Shown: positions 32,266-40,273 of the stretch, one piece after another
Position numbering within the stretch: the first letter of the stretch is position 1
Layout of the letters: each line of letters starts with the position of its first letter
Source: Candidatus Hydrogenedentota bacterium
GTDB taxonomy: Bacteria; Hydrogenedentota; Hydrogenedentia; Hydrogenedentales; SLHB01
DNA: 41,056 nucleotides
NCBI GenBank assembly: GCA_016215105.1
Contig: JACRLJ010000013.1
Span: 5,917-46,972, forward strand
Direction of reading: 5' to 3'
Translations under genes and position numbers: made by a program
Notes under the pieces: generated by a model
Database searches by the model: none
Told to the model about the DNA's origin: nothing
The model's input: the letters and a program-made list of their open reading frames with translations, nothing else

Positions 32266-34770
32266 ATGTTCAAACTCGGGTTCTCTAGCATCCTCGCGGG
32301 GGTATTCATGACACTGACGTCGATTCCATCGGCATTTTCCGTAACAGTCACGCCGGAAGAGCAGGCACAGGCGCATCGCTGGGCGGCGGCCAAGTTTGAT
32401 GGCAAGTCGGATGCGCCGCCTGTGACGCAAGGGATCGAGGTGGTCGCGAATAACGACGCAGTTCAGTTGAACTCTCGCGCTGGAAAACCGTTGCGAATTG
32501 GCGACAAGGAATACACTCGCGGGTTGTACTGTCACGCCGTGAGCAAGGTCATTGTCCGGCTTCCGGGGGCTGGAAAGACGTTTAACGCTGTCGCGGGGGT
32601 GGATAGCAATGAGCAGACCAGCGGGGGACGCGGGAGCGTCGTGTTCAGCGTGAGCGCCGGGGGGACGGAGCGATTCCGTTCCGGTGTAATGAGGGAAGGA
32701 ATGCCTGGGGCGCCGGTTGAGGTGGACTTGGGGGGCGCTACGGAATTTGTGCTCGAGGTGGGCGATGCCGGAGATGGCATTTCGTGCGATCAGGCGGATT
32801 GGGCCGAGGCGCGGGTCATTCTAGCGGACGGGCGCGCGTTGATGGTGGGTAATCTGCCGCTTCTGGGCGGGAGTGACGCGGCCGCGATCACAACTGAACC
32901 GCCGTTCTCGTTTACGTATGGAGGTAAGCCGTTCGCGGAGATTCTCAAGGACGAGGCCTCGTGGAAAGTAGTGCGTGGAACGAGCGCGCCGGATGGCCCG
33001 CGCTCACGACATGAGGTGACCTACCACCACGCCGCGACGGGTCTCGAGGTGCGGTGCGTTGCGGTTGAGTATCTGGACTTTCCGACGGTCGAATGGACGC
33101 TGTACTTCAAGAACACAGGCACGGCGGACACTCCCATCATCGAGCAGATCAATGCGCTCGATATTCGAACGCATTGCGGCGCCAAAGGCGGGTTTGTGTT
33201 GCGCCATCACACGGGCAGTCCGTACTCCGCAACGGACTATCAGCCGTTTGAGACTCCGCTCGGGCCGAAGTCGGCAAAACATATCGCGACGTCGGGCGGA
33301 CGGCCTACGGACGCCAATCTTCCGTATTTTAATATCGAGACGCAGGGACGCGGTCTTATTGCGGTGGTTGGCTGGCCGGGGCAGTGGGCGGCGGAGTTTG
33401 CGCGGGACGATACGAATGGGCTGCGTGTGAGCGGCGGTCAGGAATTGACGCATTTCACGCTGCATCCCGGTGAGGAAGTGCGGGGTCCGCTGGTGGCGCT
33501 TCAGTTCTACGAGGGGGACTTCGTTCGTTCACAGAACATTTGGCGGCGTTGGATGGTTGCGCACAATGTGCCACGTCCAGGAGGAAAGCTGCCGCCCTCA
33601 CCGCAGATGGCGGCATGTAGTTCGCATCAATTCGGCGAGATGATCAACGCGAACGAAGAGAACCAAATCCTGTTCGTGGATCGTTATCTCGAAGAGAAAC
33701 TGCCGCTGGACTATTGGTGGATGGACGCGGGCTGGTACTTCAACGCTACCGGCTGGCCCAACACCGGGACGTGGGAGGTCGACACCAAGCGCTTTCCGCG
33801 AGGACTGCGGGCGATTACGGACCACGCCCACGCAAAAGGCGTGAAGAGCATTGTTTGGTTTGAGCCGGAACGGGTGACACCGGGAACGTGGCTGTACGAG
33901 AAGCATCCGGAGTGGCTGCTGGGGAAAGATGGGGAGCAGAAGTTGCTCAATCTCGGCAATGCCGAAGCGCGCGCCTGGCTGACCGACCATGTGGACGGGT
34001 TGTTGACGAATCAGGGAATTGACTTGTATCGGCAGGACTTCAACATGGAGCCGCTGGAGTATTGGCGGAAGAACGACGCGGCAGACCGTCAGGGCATAAC
34101 GGAAATTCAGCACGTGACGGGGTACTTGGCGTATTGGGATGAACTGCGCAAACGCCATCCGAATATGCTGATTGACTCCTGCGCGTCGGGTGGACGCCGT
34201 AACGATCTGGAGACCTTGCGGCGCGCCGTTCCCCTGCTGCGAAGCGACTTTATACTCGAACCGGTGAGCCAGCAGTTGCACACGTACGGAATATCGTTTT
34301 GGATGCCGTTCTTTGGTACGGGCGTGAATTCGTTTGACCCGTACGTGTTCCGCAGTCAGATGTGCCCCAACATTATCTCGTGCTATGACGTGCGAAAGGC
34401 GGACTCGGATTACGAATCACTGCGGAAGATGTTGCGGCAGTGGCAGGACATTGCGCCCGACTATTACGGTGACTATTACCCACTCACGTCGTATCACGTC
34501 GAAGGTGACGTGTGGATGGCGTGGCAGTTCGACTGTCCCGAGGAGGGCCGGGGATTTGTGGCGGCGTTCCGCCGGTCCGAGAGCCCGTATGGCGCCGCGA
34601 CGTTCGTACTGCGCGGTCTGGAGCCCGCGTCGCGGTACGAGGTGAAGAATCTTGATGAGACCGAGGCCACGCTGATCACGGGAGGCGATTTGATGGAGAA
34701 AGGGCTGACGATTACCGTGTCAACCAAGCCGGGATCGGCGCTCCTTACGTATCGGCGTGCAGCGAAATAG
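32266..34770 (+). CDS. Secreted NPCBM-containing GH36 alpha-galactosidase
   Basis: An 834-residue exported glycosidase. A signal peptide spans about residues 1-25. An NPCBM-type carbohydrate-binding domain covers about 55-190 (typical YTRGLYCHAVSKVIVRLPGAGKTFNAVAGVD). The GH36 catalytic part follows, with WWMDAGWYFNATGWPNTGTWEVD, VKSIVWFEPERV, the nucleophile Asp D591 in YRQDFNMEP, SCASGGRRNDLETL, and the acid/base Asp D661 in LLRSDFILEP. The expected reaction is hydrolysis of terminal alpha-galactosides. AAAGGAG lies six bases before ATG 32266. The gene is monocistronic and flanked by repeat-rich gaps on both sides. Confidence 0.92.
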   Translation: MFKLGFSSILAGVFMTLTSIPSAFSVTVTPEEQAQAHRWAAAKFDGKSDAPPVTQGIEVVANNDAVQLNSRAGKPLRIGDKEYTRGLYCHAVSKVIVRLPGAGKTFNAVAGVDSNEQTSGGRGSVVFSVSAGGTERFRSGVMREGMPGAPVEVDLGGATEFVLEVGDAGDGISCDQADWAEARVILADGRALMVGNLPLLGGSDAAAITTEPPFSFTYGGKPFAEILKDEASWKVVRGTSAPDGPRSRHEVTYHHAATGLEVRCVAVEYLDFPTVEWTLYFKNTGTADTPIIEQINALDIRTHCGAKGGFVLRHHTGSPYSATDYQPFETPLGPKSAKHIATSGGRPTDANLPYFNIETQGRGLIAVVGWPGQWAAEFARDDTNGLRVSGGQELTHFTLHPGEEVRGPLVALQFYEGDFVRSQNIWRRWMVAHNVPRPGGKLPPSPQMAACSSHQFGEMINANEENQILFVDRYLEEKLPLDYWWMDAGWYFNATGWPNTGTWEVDTKRFPRGLRAITDHAHAKGVKSIVWFEPERVTPGTWLYEKHPEWLLGKDGEQKLLNLGNAEARAWLTDHVDGLLTNQGIDLYRQDFNMEPLEYWRKNDAADRQGITEIQHVTGYLAYWDELRKRHPNMLIDSCASGGRRNDLETLRRAVPLLRSDFILEPVSQQLHTYGISFWMPFFGTGVNSFDPYVFRSQMCPNIISCYDVRKADSDYESLRKMLRQWQDIAPDYYGDYYPLTSYHVEGDVWMAWQFDCPEEGRGFVAAFRRSESPYGAATFVLRGLEPASRYEVKNLDETEATLITGGDLMEKGLTITVSTKPGSALLTYRRAAK

Positions 34771-35107
34771 AACGCGGGTCTGAAGGCGCTAGAGTGGCGC
34801 GTCATGCTGTTGGCGTCATAACGTACACGCACCAATCGAGAGCTCTTTCGCCCTTCCAGGGCTGGGCCTTGGACTGGGCGTGATCCCGCGGTTTGCACCG
34901 TGGGCTACCTTCTTGCGCCCCTAGCCGGGGCTGAATGCGCACATGGGTCTGGGGCGTGTGTCGTCTCGATTGTGAATCTTCGCGCTAGGAATCCGGACAG
35001 AAAGTTGGCTTTTTGACGCGGCGCGGCCAGAAAGCATCTGTAAGTTGTTCAATACCAGCGACGGCTCGTGCGGAGTTTAGCTATGCGGAGGCCTTCCGGC
35101 CGCGCCT
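34771..35107. repeat. Repeat-filled gap: family A then family B copies
   Basis: No supported gene. A family A copy lies at about 34840-34940 (TTTCGCCCTTCCAGGGCTGG, then CCCGCGGTTTGCACCGTGGG). A full family B copy lies at 34990-35110 (AATCCGGACAGAAAGTTGGC to GGCCTTCCGGCCGCGCC), with the same order of sub-blocks as the copy at 12032-12145. Its end touches the stop codon of hpt. Confidence 0.7.
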
Positions 35108-35653
35108 CTAGCGACCTGATTCCTCTGGCGTCTTGCCGTCGAGGACGGTGTAGATATTGGGTAGATTGCGATGTTGTTCATCGAGGTCGAGGCCGTAACC
35201 CACGACAAAATGGTCCTCGATGGTGAATCCGGTGTACTCGCAGTCGACGTGGAATCGCCTTCGGGATGGTTTATCCAGCAGGACGGCGAGGGCGACACTT
35301 TCGGGTTCGAGTTCCGTAAGGCGCTTTTCGATAAGGGCGGTGGTTGTTCCGGTGTCGAGGATGTCTTCCACGAGAAGAACGTGTTTATCTTTCAGTGACT
35401 GCTCGGGCATCATCGAGATCTGAGGGGGCTGCCAGGCGGTCATTCCGCTATAGCTCTTGGCGCGGATGAATTCGAGAGAGACCGGGACCGTGATTTTCCG
35501 AATGAGATCCGAGGCGAAGATGATACTCCCTTTGAGTACGACCACGACGACGATTTCACGGTTGGCGTAATCCTGCGAGATAGCGGCGGCCATTTCGGCC
35601 ACCCGTTGCTGGATCTGCTCGTTCGTGAGCAGGGGCGTTTCAGACAAGCGCAT
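35108..35653 (-). CDS. hpt: Hypoxanthine phosphoribosyltransferase
   Basis: A 181-residue purine-salvage enzyme that makes IMP or GMP from hypoxanthine or guanine and PRPP. Conserved segments are VVVVLKGSIIFASDLIRKI, the PRPP-binding loop VLLVEDILDTGTTTALI, LLDKPSRRR, and DHFVVGYGLDLDEQHRNLP. The start ATG 35653 lies inside the end of tilS (14-base overlap) with GAGG six bases upstream. The tilS-hpt order is a common bacterial pairing, which supports both assignments; ftsH, the frequent third member, is not here. Confidence 0.95.
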   Translation of the reverse strand: MRLSETPLLTNEQIQQRVAEMAAAISQDYANREIVVVVVLKGSIIFASDLIRKITVPVSLEFIRAKSYSGMTAWQPPQISMMPEQSLKDKHVLLVEDILDTGTTTALIEKRLTELEPESVALAVLLDKPSRRRFHVDCEYTGFTIEDHFVVGYGLDLDEQHRNLPNIYTVLDGKTPEESGR

Positions 35654-37016
35654 TGCATACCTCAATTTCAATCACGTTTCGGGTTTCGGGGGTAACCGCC
35701 GCGTGAGCGCTGATGGCGTGGCCGATGATCCACGCGATTCGTCCGTTGGCGGTCAGTATTAGTTGCTCGCTTCTAGCCGCGGAGGGCATTCCCATGTCGA
35801 TAAAGTAGTCCTTGAGTTTTCGCGTGCCCGTCATGCCCAACGGGGTGAAACGGTCACCGGGAAGGCGATGGCGCACCACGAGGGACTCCCCCAGTGCGTC
35901 GGCGTCGAATAACTGGCAACGTGGGGTACAGTGGCGTGCCGGACCGCCCTCCAAAGGGGCCATACGATACCGTACGAGGAAGCGTTTTTCAAAGGCGGTG
36001 GTTTCGCCGGGCAGAGATAGTTGGACTTCGCTCGGGCCGGGCTTTTCGCTGGCGGTCTCGAATTCGGCCACCCGCCGGGTGATACGGAGGCGGAGGCCCG
36101 AACCGAGATCTACCTCGTGACCGGCGGCCGCGTCCAGGACGGCGCGGCGTGCGGCCTCGACGATGTCGAAAGGACAATCCACTCCGTGGCGCCAGCCTAG
36201 AAGCGTTAACGCGCGCCGCTGTAGCGCTGGATGCCCGTCGGCGAACGCGGCCCGCGCGATATACCCTTCCTGAGTTACACACGAATCCAGGAAGGCGTTC
36301 GCGAGGTCTTCCATGAGGCCGTTCTCATCGCGTTGGATAATGGCGAGCCGCTCGAGCGCCTCGCGAACGCGCGGGTTGTATTCGCGTTCCAGCGTGGGTA
36401 GGAGACCGTGCCGGATCTGGTTGCGACGGAAACGCGTGTCGGTGTTCGAATGATCACTGCGATATGCGACACGGTGGCAGTCTAGGTAGCCAAGAATGTC
36501 GACTTTTTGACAGGCTAGCAACGGGCGAATGACACGAATGCCCAGGTGATCTTGAACTGGAGGAATGCCGGCTAGACCACGAGGCGACGTCCCGCGGACA
36601 AACCGCATCAGGAGGGTTTCGACTTGATCGCCGGCATGGTGGCCGGTGGCAATGGCGGCGCACCCGCGGTCGTGCGCGATCCTGGTTAGAAAATCGTAGC
36701 GCGCCGTGCGGGCGTAGTTCTCGAAGGATTGCCGTGCGAGCAGCGCTTCGCGGACGATGTCACGTACTTCGAGGTGAATAGGGATGCCCAATTCCTGTGC
36801 CTTGGCTTCGACGAACTTGGCGTCCTCCGCGCTTTCGCCGTTGCGCGTTCCATGATCGAGGTGGGCAACTTCCAGGTTGTGACCAAGGGTAAGCAGCGCG
36901 TTCAGCAGACAAATCGAGTCGGGGCCGCCGGATACCGCCGCGAGAATCTTGTCACCGGCCTGAATCATGGCGTGACGAGCGATGGTTTCGGCAATTGTAT
37001 CGAGTAGAGTAGGCAT
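35640..37016 (-). CDS. tilS: tRNA(Ile)-lysidine synthetase
   Basis: A 458-residue enzyme that uses ATP and lysine to convert C34 of tRNA-Ile(CAU) to lysidine, changing its decoding from AUG to AUA. The PP-loop ATPase motif is ILAAVSGGPDSICLLNAL, followed by VAHLDHGTRNGES and IATGHHAGDQVETLLMRF. The C-terminal domain is present (LKDYFIDMGMPSAARSEQLIL, then GRIAWIIGH). ATG 37016 is preferred to an upstream TTG at 37031, since neither has a good ribosome site. It overlaps hpt. A CAU-anticodon tRNA gene lies about 2.8 kb away. Confidence 0.93.
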   Translation of the reverse strand: MPTLLDTIAETIARHAMIQAGDKILAAVSGGPDSICLLNALLTLGHNLEVAHLDHGTRNGESAEDAKFVEAKAQELGIPIHLEVRDIVREALLARQSFENYARTARYDFLTRIAHDRGCAAIATGHHAGDQVETLLMRFVRGTSPRGLAGIPPVQDHLGIRVIRPLLACQKVDILGYLDCHRVAYRSDHSNTDTRFRRNQIRHGLLPTLEREYNPRVREALERLAIIQRDENGLMEDLANAFLDSCVTQEGYIARAAFADGHPALQRRALTLLGWRHGVDCPFDIVEAARRAVLDAAAGHEVDLGSGLRLRITRRVAEFETASEKPGPSEVQLSLPGETTAFEKRFLVRYRMAPLEGGPARHCTPRCQLFDADALGESLVVRHRLPGDRFTPLGMTGTRKLKDYFIDMGMPSAARSEQLILTANGRIAWIIGHAISAHAAVTPETRNVIEIEVCNALV

Positions 37017-37169
37017 TTGGGGCAGCGGCAAGTTTCGTGTCTTTCTGGTTCACACGTGAGCGTGTCCTTCCAGAACACTACCATCTTGGCGCCAGGGGAT
37101 TAAAATGCGGTCGCTACTCTGGGAGGCGGGAACCGCCGTGACGGGAGCGCTACTTCGAGGTTAAGCGCG

Positions 37170-37199
37170 GTGACTGGCCGCTGCGCAGCGGCCAGTCAC
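37170..37199. repeat. Perfect 30-bp palindrome
   Basis: GTGACTGGCCGCTGC (37170-37184) is followed immediately by its exact complement GCAGCGGCCAGTCAC (37185-37199). It lies between tilS and the preceding secreted-protein gene, both read on the minus strand. It may be a terminator for the latter or a mobile repeat. The following 100 bases include a GGCCGCGAAAGAACGCAGAG segment of a type seen between genes elsewhere. Confidence 0.7.
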
Positions 37200-37304
37200 G
37201 GAAGACAGGCGGATGGCATAGCTTGGCAAAGCTGCACTCAAACCATTTGGCCGCGAAAGAACGCAGAGAACTCTAGAGGCGCGGCCGCTGAAATTAGACT
37301 TGAG

Positions 37305-37928
37305 CTATCGCAGCGCGTTTTGAACGGGTACGAGACTGGATTGTTCGATATAGGGCAATAGCAGGCCGGCCCCGGCCCTTTCTCCGCCGAGCTGCACGGT
37401 TCCCCAGCTTGCGCGCGCGGCGGCCTCTCGGACTTTTTGGACTGCGGGCAGCAACATACCCACCACGATCGAGAAGTCCTCCGGGGATTGGAAACTACCG
37501 ATTTCTGTCCTTACCGAGCCGTCACCAAACATCAGCGTACCTCGGTCGTCAATGGATAGTTCGAAGAACACATCGAAGAAGGATTTCACCGCGGGCAGGA
37601 GCTTTCCCGCGGGGTCTTGCGGCGGTCCGGGGTTCTGGAAAACCTTGGTGAACAGCGCGTTGCCGTGCGAGTCCACTATGGTTACCTCAGCACGCGCCCG
37701 CTGTACCGCCGGCAGCAGGAGACGGGACCGGGCCGATTCATTTGGTCCCAGAACAAACGGTCCCGCAGTAAAGATGCGGACGCTTCCGTCGCCGAAGGCG
37801 AACTCGATGGAACCTCTGTTGGATTCCGCGCGTACGCGGTCCCCCGGGGTCAAGACTAGCAACGCCAGAAGTAGCGCCGCAGCAACCGGAATCATCGTCC
37901 GACGAAACGCACGAACACTTCTCGACAT
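37305..37928 (-). CDS. Secreted protein built from DUF1559-like motifs
   Basis: A 207-residue exported protein. The signal peptide is about residues 1-35 (RRTMIPVAAALLLALLVLTPG). The mature part repeats LLPAV(Q/K) three times, the last within MLLPAVQKVREAAAR. It has FGDGSVR twice and LLLPYIEQSSLV near the end. These three phrases are signatures of DUF1559 pseudopilin-like proteins of Planctomycetes (LLPAVQAAREAARR, LLPYIEQ, DGSVRF), but the pilin N-terminal methylation site and helix are missing and the order differs. The start ATG 37928 has AAGGAG eight bases upstream. The function is unknown. It may be an outgrowth of DUF1559 genes or a partner of type II-like pseudopili. Confidence 0.7.
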   Translation of the reverse strand: MSRSVRAFRRTMIPVAAALLLALLVLTPGDRVRAESNRGSIEFAFGDGSVRIFTAGPFVLGPNESARSRLLLPAVQRARAEVTIVDSHGNALFTKVFQNPGPPQDPAGKLLPAVKSFFDVFFELSIDDRGTLMFGDGSVRTEIGSFQSPEDFSIVVGMLLPAVQKVREAAARASWGTVQLGGERAGAGLLLPYIEQSSLVPVQNALR

Positions 37929-38025
37929 GTTTGGCACTCCTTTTCCGTTAGTTTACGCGCTCACCGTCCGCTAAAGCGGACAATCCTAAGGCGGCCCGGC
38001 CGCAACGGCAGAGTCATAGGTATGA

Positions 38026-38078
38026 CTTCTTTGTCCGCAACATCTACGCGAACAAGGTGGAAGTTGCGGACAAAGAAG
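38026..38078. repeat. Hairpin with 16-bp perfect stem
   Basis: CTTCTTTGTCCGCAAC (38026-38041) pairs exactly with GTTGCGGACAAAGAAG (38063-38078) across a 21-base loop. It lies upstream of the DUF1559-motif protein gene. Confidence 0.65.
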
Positions 38079-38534
38079 CTATAGTCCTACGCAGCTGAAC
38101 TGCGTTGCGTTTGCGTGGCTTCGCTGGAGCCGATGGCTTCGTAGCCATATTCAAAAATGCTCTTCCAGGGCTTGACAGGCGTTGCGAGAAAGAAAACAAC
38201 ACGGCATGGCTGGGAATTCCGACCTGAACTGCCGCAACACTCTTCACCGAGCACGCCGTGATTTTGCTACATCAAACAGGTATGTGCTGCAAGAGGGGCG
38301 CTGTGGGGTACGTTGCCAGACTCACGCCGAAACAGTCGTGAAAACCGGAAGAGCCGTACAGCGTTCGCGAAAAGCCTTTCCGCCTAGGCGCGACCGCGTT
38401 TGGCGCTACGATGTGATGAGGAGTAGGCACGATGTGGCGTATGGGCGTAGCAAACGAGCCCAATTGCGGGCCATACAGGACTCTCAAGAGCCAACTGAGT
38501 CAAGGGCAAAGCGCAGATAACGGATGAAAGGAAG

Positions 38535-38570
38535 GGGCCCGCCTAGTTCGCGGACACACTAAGCGGGCCC
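38535..38570. terminator. GC-rich hairpin
   Basis: GGGCCCGC at 38535-38542 pairs with GCGGGCCC at 38563-38570, with an extended imperfect stem (CTAG/CTAA). No gene lies close enough to assign it. Confidence 0.4.
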
Positions 38571-39311
38571 ATAACAGAGACGTTATTTGGCCAGATGGAA
38601 ATGAACCCCCGTCAAAGGATTGGTAAAGATTCGGTAAATGATTTTCGAATCTCAGGAATGGGGCAATCTTGCTTGCGCGTCCGCGCACGTTTGAGCCGTG
38701 AACAGCGTGCTTGTTGGTCGACCTGTCCCGGCATCGTCTTGGAGTGTCTTTCGTTGCCATGCCCCGATACAACTACAAGTGGGCTTGGGACGCAAGTGGA
38801 GGACGGCTAGGCAGGCGACCTTGCCACAGTCCAGGAATCTCTCAATCTGGATTCGGCAGTTGATACGATGCGGATTCATCGAATTCCCGTGAAACTAGAA
38901 TATTGCGGCATACGCGCGGGGTCGGTTTACCCGGACAGTTCAATTTGGCCAGGGCGCTCGACGTCCCGATATGGCTGGGCGGTGTGATTGGAAACTGTCC
39001 TCTGGCGACGCTGGAGGGCTGCGTATGGACTCACGGTGGAATCGCGGGGACAGTTGCGGGGGCGGCATTATCTGGTCAGCGATGACAACTATTGCAGCGT
39101 ATTGGAGTTGAGCTGTCTTGCTTCGTAGCAATGAGTCGCGGTCGTAAGTATCTTGATCTAAAGCAGTTAAGACAGAGTCTTCCAGTTGGCGCGCGATATG
39201 CGGCGCGTTGCCGGTTGCGGTGAACCGTCTCTTTGAACTGTTCGAAGAGCTGGACTCTATCGCGGAGGTCTTGGACTCGATGAGTCCAAGGAATTACGGA
39301 AAGGGAGTGTC

Positions 39312-39428
39312 ATGGGTTGCAGAGAATATAAGGCCCCCCAAGTAGTAGAGTATGGCGATGTCAAGGACATCGTTCTTGGCGCAGCACTCGTCTCGGTTGT
39401 AGATCACCTGCCTACGAATTTCGCATAG
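39312..39428 (+). CDS. Lasso-peptide-like RiPP precursor peptide (38 aa)
   Basis: A 38-codon gene with a strong ribosome site: AAGGGAG four bases before ATG 39312. The leader reads YKAPQVVEYGDVKDIVL (residues 6-22) and fits the lasso-leader pattern Y-x-x-P-x-(V/L)...G-D/S-(V)...L, recognised by the RRE (B1) protein. The likely core is GAALVSVVDHLPTNFA (residues 23-38): Gly1 followed by Asp9, allowing a nine-residue macrolactam ring with a seven-residue tail. The penultimate leader residue is Val (V21) where lasso leaders normally have Thr, a shape-similar change. No leader peptidase or asparagine-synthetase-like cyclase is recognisable in the window. Alternatives are another RiPP class using the same leader type, or a non-modified peptide. 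Confidence 0.7.
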   Translation: MGCREYKAPQVVEYGDVKDIVLGAALVSVVDHLPTNFA

Positions 39429-39788
39429 TCGCTATACCGTGGGTCCGGGACCTAAACGATTGCGTGGGGCGACCACCAACGCTGCGCGCCGACTTCGGCG
39501 CTCGGCTGGAGGTGACGAGAGCAAGGTCGATAGGTATTTGGGGGGAAGACGTATACGGGCGGTTTCGGATTGCTCTTGGCGCATAGCGCAGACTAGTTCA
39601 GCGCGCGAACAGGGTCTTGTATGGATGCCATTCTTGAACGCTCCAGGCTCCCAGGGGCAAAGTGGGACGAGTTTGATCGTCCGCAGCGTCGAAGTCGCGT
39701 ATGACTGGACGTGTTTGTTGCGCGAGGCGGCAGGAAGAATGAAGCCCAAGGGTTGTTCTTGTAAACCCTTGGGCTGTAATTGTTTAAT
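39429..39788. other. Gene-free region between precursor peptide and tRNA
   Basis: No supported gene. One frame on the plus strand (about 39332-39583) reads like possible degraded coding sequence but has no start codon. A hairpin at 39743-39775 (AGCCCAAGGGTT paired with AACCCTTGGGCT) follows the tRNA on its own strand and is probably the tRNA terminator. Confidence 0.5.
39743..39775 (-). terminator. Hairpin downstream of the tRNA
   Basis: A 12-bp perfect stem (AGCCCAAGGGTT / AACCCTTGGGCT) with a nine-base loop, 13 bases beyond the CCA end of the tRNA. Confidence 0.6.
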
Positions 39789-39865
39789 TGGTAGCGGTGC
39801 ACGGATTCGAACCGCGGACACGTGGATTATGATTCCACTGCTCTAACCAACTGAGCTACACCGCC
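39789..39865 (-). tRNA. tRNA with CAU anticodon (probably tRNA-Met)
   Basis: A 77-base cloverleaf with encoded CCA. The acceptor stem is GGCGGTG/CACCGCT with one G-U pair at the end, the D arm GCTCAGTTGGTTAGAGC, and the anticodon stem GTGGA/TCCAC around loop ATCATAA, giving anticodon CAU. The T arm is CGCGG-TTCGAAT-CCGTG and the discriminator is A. It has no initiator-type features, so it is an elongator tRNA-Met or tRNA-Ile2 (lysidine-modified). The general shape is closer to tRNA-Met, but identity elements were not tested. Confidence 0.93.
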
Positions 39866-39935
39866 ACATGAATATGTGGTGAATCGCGCGCCCCAGGTTC
39901 CAGGGACATCCGTAACCTCAGGGAACGACGGCGCA

Positions 39936-39965
39936 AGCATAGCAAATGATGATTGGTTTTGTCCA
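39936..39965 (-). promoter_or_regulatory. Putative promoter of the tRNA gene
   Basis: On the minus strand TGGACA (39965-39960) is followed after 18 bases by TATGCT (39941-39936). It would start transcription about 65 bases before the mature tRNA. Confidence 0.45.
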
Positions 39966-40273
39966 ATTCGTGATTGCAGCGGGTAGACGTCAATGCATGC
40001 GGCCAGACGCTTAAGCTGGACTGGGAAGCCTGTGCTATACTCCGTCTCCTGAATTCCTCAAACGCCGACGCGGAGCAGATTGCCGGGATATCTCCGCTGA
40101 ACAATTGGCGAGTTGGATAAGTGATCGTTTGGCCAGATCTGCCGCTGGCAGCGAGCGCTCGATGCTCTTTTAGTTTCATAGTCAGCGTCGTCAGCATCAG
40201 AAACGAGGACGCGGCCGACAGCGAGTTCGCGTCCTCGAGCGCGAGACTGCGGAAAGCTAAGCCAGGGCCAAGA
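39966..40273. promoter_or_regulatory. Intergenic region with possible plus-strand promoter
   Basis: No gene is supported. On the plus strand a TATACT box at 40036-40041 lies about 230 bases before the following gene; its -35 box is weak, so this is tentative. Confidence 0.35.

Larger units (their letters stand above)
37929..39311. other. Gene-poor 1.4-kb stretch with strong hairpins
   Basis: No gene here is well supported. The short open frames lack ribosome sites and family features. Two strong hairpins stand out at 38026-38078 and 38535-38570. The last 170 bases before the lasso-type precursor contain two brief frames (39131-39223 and 39220-39345, GTG start) of uncertain status; they could be remnants. 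Confidence 0.5.

Noticed and set aside
38182-38520. 112-codon plus-strand open frame
   Set aside because: Arg-rich composition, no ribosome binding site and no recognisable family features; it looks like chance openness in GC-rich noncoding DNA.
39439-39846. 135-codon plus-strand open frame after the precursor peptide
   Set aside because: It runs through the terminator hairpin and antisense through the whole tRNA gene, so it cannot be a normal gene.
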